This document shows positions 59,332 to 64,000 of a stretch of 64,000 bases of DNA, in pieces. This DNA comes from PHAA01 sp022706565 (GTDB taxonomy: Bacteria; Bacillota; Syntrophomonadia; Syntrophomonadales; Syntrophomonadaceae): the NCBI GenBank assembly GCA_040769385.1, contig JAXGLD010000001.1, positions 682,001 to 746,000 of the forward strand, read 5' to 3'. The notes beneath the pieces were generated by a model, which was given only the letters and a program-made list of their open reading frames with translations, searched no databases and had not been told where the DNA came from. Position numbers and translations under genes: made by a program. The first letter of the stretch is position 1, and the number at the start of each line of letters is the position of its first letter.

Positions 59332-62300
59332 TTGGCAGAAACCATCGGTGAACTGCTGGTCAAAGTCGGGCTGGACAACACCGGCTTTAATCAGGGCATG
59401 AAAGAATTGGATCAGTCGCTTAAGCTGGCTAGGGCTGAATTTCAGGCAGCCGCCGCCAAGATGGGCGATATGGGCAGCGCCGCCGACCAACTTAAATTAA
59501 AGGTTGAATACTTAAACAAGCAGGCTGAGGTGCAAAGGCAGAAAGTTGCCGCCTTAAAAGATGCCTATGAAAAAGCGGCGGGCAGTACCGAGCAGGATGC
59601 GGTCGCGGTGGAAAAACTGCAGATCAAAATGCTGCAGGCCGAAAAGGTTCTGGCCAATATGGAACACTCCCTAAAAAAGACGGTCAAGGAACTGGAACTG
59701 CAAGCTTCCGCCTGGACTAAGCTCTCTAAAAAGGCCGAAGAAGCCAGCCAGAAATTAAAAGCGGCGGGCAGCAGCATTACCAGTGCCGGTCAGGGATTGT
59801 CCCTGGCGGTTACCGCACCGCTTGCAGCCGCCGGAACCGCTGCGGTGAAACTAGCCTCAGATATCAATGAGGCTCTGAACAAGGTGGAAGTGGCCTTTCA
59901 GGATAACGCTGAAGGCGTTAAGAACTGGAGCGATACCACCCTGGAACGCTATGGCATCGCCAGGGGCACTGCCCTGGATATGGCTGCCACCTATGGGGAC
60001 ATGGCCACCAGCATGGGGCTCAACACCGCGCAGGCGGAAGAAATGAGCAAAACCCTGGTGGGTTTGGCCGGAGATCTGGCGAGCTTTAAGAACATCAGCA
60101 TCGACATAGCGGATACCGCCTTAAAGTCGGTATTTACCGGCGAGACCGAATCTTTGAAAGAATTAGGCATTGTTATGACCCAGGCCAACCTGCAGGAATA
60201 CGCCTACAGCCAGGGGATTAAAAAGAAAATCCAGGATATGAACCAGGCTGAGCAGACCCAGCTCAGGTACAACTATGTCCTGGCTATGACCAAGAACGCC
60301 CAGGGGGATTTCGAGAGAACCGGGGCGGGAACGGCTAACCAGATGCGGGTTTTCTCCGAAAGCTTAAAAGAGCTGGGGGGAGCCTTTGGCCAGCATATCC
60401 TGCCGGTTATAACCCCATTAATCCAGCATTTAAATGAACTGGTGCAAAGATTCGGCGCTTTGAGTCCCAGCGCCCAAAAAACCATTCTGGTTGTGGCGGG
60501 GGTGGCCGCCGCCATAGGCCCGGTTGTCCTCATTATCGGCCAGCTGGTCACCGCCGCCGGGGCCATCTCCGGTGTAGTCAGTACAGCTGCGGCTGCCATC
60601 GCCAGTGCCGGTGGGGTTACCGCAGCGTTGGGGGCGGCTTTTACCGCCTTAACCGGTCCTATTGGTATCGCCGCAGCCGTTATTGCCGGGCTGGTCTTAG
60701 CCGTCAAGGAGCTTTGGCAAAACAATGAGGGCTTTCGCAATACGGTCAAGGAGATCTGGGCGGATATTGGGAGCATTATCGCCAAAGCCGGAACCGCCAT
60801 TAAAGCGTTCTGGGACAAATGGGGTAAAGATATCACTGCAGTATTCACCAATATCTGGAACATTATCAAGGCAGTATTCCAGACTGCGGCGGAAGTGATT
60901 GTAAACGCCTTCGGCTTTTTCCTGGACGTCTTACAGGGAGACTGGCAAGGAGCCTGGGAGCATATCAAAAACATTTTCATCACCCTGTGGAATGGGATTA
61001 AGACAGTGGTGGTCAACGCTTTCGAGGGTCTAAGAACCCTGCACAACACGCTGCTGGAAATAGGTACTCATATTATTCAGGGTTTGATCGACGGGATTAA
61101 AGGCCGGATTGAGAAAGTCAGGGAAATCGCCGGGGAAATTGCCGAGACGGTAAAAAACAAAATCAAAGAAGCCCTATCCATCCGCTCCCCCTCCCAGGTG
61201 ATGCGCGAATATGGCCTTAATATCAGCGAAGGCTTGAGCACCGGCATGCAAGAAGGAATGTCCTTTATAGAAGGCTCGGTATCCGACATTATTGCCACTC
61301 TCGTTGATATGCGCAACAGTCTGGAAGATATAGAGACTGAAACCAATGCCAAGCTGCTGGAAGCGGAAAAAGAGTACGCCGACCAGTGCCGGGAAGTCAA
61401 AAGCAAACTGGCCCAGGATGAAATCGCTTTGCAGCAGGAACTGTCCGATAAATTAGCCGCTATTACGGCAGCAGGTTTAGAGAAAGAAACCCAGGCCATC
61501 GAAGCTTTTGAGCAGAGCTATGCGGCCAAGGTGGAGTCCATCAAGAACCAAATTGGACTTTTTGATGAAGTAAAGCCACAAAAAATATCGGGCAAGTCCT
61601 TGCTTGGCAATCTGGAGGACCAGGTTAGTCAGTTTGATAGCTGGCAGGCCAACCTGAAATCATTGGCCGCCAAAGGGGTTGATGAGGGGCTGATTGACGA
61701 ACTTAGGCAGATGGGGGTCAAGGCGGTTCCCCAGGTCGCGGCGTTAAATACCTTGACGACTGATGAGCTTAATCAATATGTAAGCCTTTGGAAAACCAAA
61801 AACGCCCAGGCCCGGGCGGAAGCCAATATCGAGATGCGCCAGGCCCGGGTTGATCTAGGCCAGCGCTTAAGCGAGATCAGGCTGGAAACCCAGAATCAAT
61901 TAGCCCAGCAGACTATCGAAATGCAGAGCAAACTCATGGAAATGAAAGCCAAGGCCGATGAGGAGCTGGCCAAGTATAAAAAGGCCTGGGAGGAAAAGAA
62001 CGGCGAAATTAAAAAGAACGCCGCCGAAACCATTGCCACCATTGAAAAGAAATATGAGGAAATAGTCAAAAAATCGGCCGGGTACGGCATCCAGGTCATG
62101 AGTGAGTTAATCCGGGGCATAAGGTCCAGGATGAGCGCCTTGCAAAGTGTCATGGATGAAGTGCGAAGCATCATGGGCTCGGGGATGGACCCCAATCAGC
62201 GCAGCTCCCCCTCTTTAGTAGACAAGATTAAAATCGGGGTGGCTGATATAACGGCCGCCTACAGCAGCTTAAAAAACAATTTAAGTGGCCTTGACCTTAA

Positions 62301-62475
62301 GAGTGCTTTAGCGGGAGTTGCCCCTTTAGCCTTGGGTACGGTTGCCGCTAATTCAACCAGTAACAGCTCGACCACCATCAACCAGATCAGTATAACGGTC
62401 AATGGCGGCACCGCTGACGCGGGCGAGCAGATTTACCGGGCGCTCTTGGCCAAGGGGGTGCGTTTCAGTGGCTAA
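59332..62475 (+). CDS. Tail tape-measure protein
   Basis: The 1047-residue protein sets tail length and is carried inside the tail. The N-terminus (ETIGELLVKVGLDNTGFNQG) is the usual tape-measure start. It has coiled coils at ~25-130 and ~665-930, and a long hydrophobic Ala/Gly-rich region (~382-460) that could insert in the host membrane. A helix-rich part follows with TLWNGIKTVVVNAFEGL and IREALSIRSPSQVMRE-like sequence (~620). TTG 59332 follows GGGGGTGAGA. Length fits a siphovirus tail of moderate size. Confidence 0.94.
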   Translation: MAETIGELLVKVGLDNTGFNQGMKELDQSLKLARAEFQAAAAKMGDMGSAADQLKLKVEYLNKQAEVQRQKVAALKDAYEKAAGSTEQDAVAVEKLQIKMLQAEKVLANMEHSLKKTVKELELQASAWTKLSKKAEEASQKLKAAGSSITSAGQGLSLAVTAPLAAAGTAAVKLASDINEALNKVEVAFQDNAEGVKNWSDTTLERYGIARGTALDMAATYGDMATSMGLNTAQAEEMSKTLVGLAGDLASFKNISIDIADTALKSVFTGETESLKELGIVMTQANLQEYAYSQGIKKKIQDMNQAEQTQLRYNYVLAMTKNAQGDFERTGAGTANQMRVFSESLKELGGAFGQHILPVITPLIQHLNELVQRFGALSPSAQKTILVVAGVAAAIGPVVLIIGQLVTAAGAISGVVSTAAAAIASAGGVTAALGAAFTALTGPIGIAAAVIAGLVLAVKELWQNNEGFRNTVKEIWADIGSIIAKAGTAIKAFWDKWGKDITAVFTNIWNIIKAVFQTAAEVIVNAFGFFLDVLQGDWQGAWEHIKNIFITLWNGIKTVVVNAFEGLRTLHNTLLEIGTHIIQGLIDGIKGRIEKVREIAGEIAETVKNKIKEALSIRSPSQVMREYGLNISEGLSTGMQEGMSFIEGSVSDIIATLVDMRNSLEDIETETNAKLLEAEKEYADQCREVKSKLAQDEIALQQELSDKLAAITAAGLEKETQAIEAFEQSYAAKVESIKNQIGLFDEVKPQKISGKSLLGNLEDQVSQFDSWQANLKSLAAKGVDEGLIDELRQMGVKAVPQVAALNTLTTDELNQYVSLWKTKNAQARAEANIEMRQARVDLGQRLSEIRLETQNQLAQQTIEMQSKLMEMKAKADEELAKYKKAWEEKNGEIKKNAAETIATIEKKYEEIVKKSAGYGIQVMSELIRGIRSRMSALQSVMDEVRSIMGSGMDPNQRSSPSLVDKIKIGVADITAAYSSLKNNLSGLDLKSALAGVAPLALGTVAANSTSNSSTTINQISITVNGGTADAGEQIYRALLAKGVRFSG

Positions 62476-63880
62476 AAGTCTTAAGATTTCCGGGATGGAG
62501 CGCTGGCCCGACTATCGCCGGGGCAGCCTTACTATCAGCCAAATCCTTACCAGTCAGGTGGACAGCTGCTCATTTGCGGTTAAGGGAGCAAAACCTCTTG
62601 AGGGCAGTGAGGTCATCATCGAGGATAGCGACCTTACGGAACCCCGGCTCTTTGCCGGGACCATCGACCGGGTGGAACTGGTGAACTATAAGGCTCCGCT
62701 GGTGTGGAAGGTGGACTGCCAGGACTATACCCTGCAGATGGATAAAAAGCTGGTGGTGGAAACCTATCTGGGCTTAAGTGCTGACGCTATTGTACGCGAC
62801 ATCCTGCTTAAGTATTGTCCCGGTTTTTCGGCGGCGGGGGTAGCCAGCGGTGCACCGGTAATTGAGTCTACCGGCACCGAATTCAACTACAAAATGCCGT
62901 CGGAATGTATGAAGTGGCTGTGCGACTATATCGGCTGGCAGTGGTATGTGGACTACTACAAGGTGGTCCACTTTTTTGATCCTGCCCAAATGGGTACTTC
63001 TGCCCCCATGAGCTTGCAGCCCGGGGGGCGTTTTAGCAATTTCAAGGTAAGTATCGACCACCAGGGACTGCGCAACCGCATATATGTCCTGGGCGGCAGC
63101 ATGCTGTCCGACCCACAGACTATCGAGTGGAAAGCAGACGGTGCGGCTCGTATATGGGGGCTCCCCTGGGTTCCTAATGAATGTAGCTTGCAGGTGGGCG
63201 GTACAGTGAAAAACGTCGGTGTTGAGGGTGTGGATGAAGAAGATGCCAAGGATTATCTGGTAAATCTGGGCGACGGCTACCTGCGCTGTTCTGCTGATAC
63301 TGATACGCCCGAGAGTGGCGTGACCATTTCGCTTACCGCCCGGCAAAGCATTGATGTCATTACCGTGGTAGATGATTTGGCCAGCCAGGATTCCATTGCC
63401 ACCCTGGAAGGCGGCGACGGGGTGTATGAGCACTATATCAAAGACGATACCCTGATCACCATTGAAGCAGCTGAAGCGGCCGGAAATGCCGACCTTAGGG
63501 AATGGGCTAATCCTAAGACCAGCGGCAGTTTCATCACCACAGTGCCGGGATGGGAACCGGGACAGTTAGTAAGCATTGAGCTTCCCGAACGAGGTGTGAA
63601 CGCAGTTTTCCTGGTACAAAAGGTGGGAATCTCCTTAAGTGAAGCCGGTCTTTGGATATACACCATAGAATACGGCGGACGTCTCTTAGGGATAGCCGAT
63701 TTTCTTAAAGCCCTGGTCTCGGCTCAGCAGAAGAAAAAAATGAACGATACCAAACTGATCCATAAGTTTGTCTATGGAACTGAAGCCATCGCGATAAAAG
63801 ACGCGCTGCTTACAGCGGGCAGAAATCGTCCCTGGCTGGTCGAAAGCTGTGCAAGCAGCGCAGTAATGATAGGAGGTTGA
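62468..63880 (+). CDS. Tail hub / baseplate protein (XkdQ- or gp27-like)
   Basis: This 470-residue protein is mostly beta and lies directly after the tape measure. It has RGSLTISQILTSQVDSCSF (~18) and VELVNYKAPLVWKVDCQDYT (~77). ECMKWLCDYIGWQWYVDYYK (~138) and TTVPGWEPGQLVSIELPERG (~370) follow. These resemble tail-hub proteins that build the ring at the tail tip. GTG 62468 follows AAGGGGGTG and overlaps the tape measure end by 8 bases. The usual distal-tail (Dit) gene is not seen before it. The family is assigned with moderate certainty. Confidence 0.72.
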   Translation: MAKSLKISGMERWPDYRRGSLTISQILTSQVDSCSFAVKGAKPLEGSEVIIEDSDLTEPRLFAGTIDRVELVNYKAPLVWKVDCQDYTLQMDKKLVVETYLGLSADAIVRDILLKYCPGFSAAGVASGAPVIESTGTEFNYKMPSECMKWLCDYIGWQWYVDYYKVVHFFDPAQMGTSAPMSLQPGGRFSNFKVSIDHQGLRNRIYVLGGSMLSDPQTIEWKADGAARIWGLPWVPNECSLQVGGTVKNVGVEGVDEEDAKDYLVNLGDGYLRCSADTDTPESGVTISLTARQSIDVITVVDDLASQDSIATLEGGDGVYEHYIKDDTLITIEAAEAAGNADLREWANPKTSGSFITTVPGWEPGQLVSIELPERGVNAVFLVQKVGISLSEAGLWIYTIEYGGRLLGIADFLKALVSAQQKKKMNDTKLIHKFVYGTEAIAIKDALLTAGRNRPWLVESCASSAVMIGG

Positions 63881-63884
63881 TGTA

Positions 63885-64000
63885 ATGGCTGGCGGATATA
63901 TTCAAGTCCCGCCCGACAGCACCGGGAAAAAGTTAAACGCGCGCTACCGGGCGATTGAAGGCACAGCGGGCTATGAGCAGTATGTGGCCCTGCAAGGGCT
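63885..64000 (+). CDS. Phage tail-module protein, N-terminus only (runs off the window)
   Basis: A gene begins at ATG 63885 with AGGAGG eight bases upstream and continues past the right edge. The 38 visible residues start AGGYIQVPPDSTGKKLNARY. They resemble the start of receptor- or baseplate-associated proteins of clostridial phages, but too little is present for an assignment. Confidence 0.7.
   Translation, partial: MAGGYIQVPPDSTGKKLNARYRAIEGTAGYEQYVALQG

Noticed and set aside
1..64000. CRISPR array, rRNA or tRNA genes
   Set aside because: No regularly spaced identical repeats, and no rRNA or cloverleaf-like tRNA sequence was found apart from the tRNA-like part of tmRNA.

Overview
The window reads as a chromosomal segment of a strictly anaerobic Bacillota bacterium, most like the Syntrophomonas group of syntrophic Clostridia. 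This placement is an inference from gene content and order: the rapZ-whiA-rpoN-cggR-gap-pgk-tpiA-gpmI-eno-secG block, flavin/iron-sulfur NuoEF-type proteins, a membrane pyrophosphatase, and the rnr-smpB-ssrA block. No ribosomal RNA or tRNA gene is present to confirm it. Positions 1 to about 33,600 are host chromosome. From about 33,600 to the right edge there is a partly decayed HK97-type siphovirus prophage whose right end lies outside the window.

Host part. The 3' end of uvrB is followed by uvrA. Next come three redox genes: a NuoE-like protein, a NuoF-like protein, and a very large NuoG-like protein with a GltD-type NAD(P)/FAD domain inside it. uvrC follows, so the redox cluster sits inside the uvrBA/uvrC excision-repair group. 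After that come a four-helix membrane protein, a DUF362 ferredoxin-type protein and a bifunctional phosphoglucose/phosphomannose isomerase. Then comes a tightly packed run in one direction: rapZ, whiA and rpoN, then cggR with the whole lower glycolytic pathway to enolase, then secG. The cggR promoter carries two inverted repeats, one over the -10/-35 region and one CggR-like site between promoter and start codon. A long, structured leader precedes a divergent membrane pyrophosphatase. A convergent SIR2-domain gene, an esterase, an HD-domain protein, RNase R, SmpB and tmRNA (tag AEDNFALAA) close the host part.

Prophage part. The left boundary lies just downstream of tmRNA. The first phage gene is a large serine recombinase that has lost its catalytic N-terminus: it is fused back-to-back to the 3' half of an IS3-family transposase. 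The IS end in turn cuts into an SNF2 helicase gene that also carries a single-base frameshift. An IS-mediated deletion therefore probably removed the integrase active site and the lysogeny/early region, leaving a stranded prophage. The replication module follows: a coiled-coil protein, a Cys-cluster protein, family A DNA polymerase, BRO/KilA-C antirepressor-like protein, DUF4406 protein, primase-helicase, an iteron-like repeat block, VRR-NUC nuclease and an ArpU/RinA-like regulator. The packaging and head module is HNH, small terminase, two tandem ParB-methyltransferase fusions, large terminase, portal, Clp-type protease, capsid and connectors. The tail module is the tail tube with an Ig-like domain, a G/GT chaperone pair with a CCCAAAG slippery site, tape measure and tail hub.

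The most unusual feature of the phage part is three separate type II toxin-antitoxin modules (two on the minus strand, one on the plus strand) inserted between packaging genes. With the dead recombinase, they suggest a prophage held in place by addiction modules. All assignments come from reading sequence and motifs. No database search or structure prediction was run.
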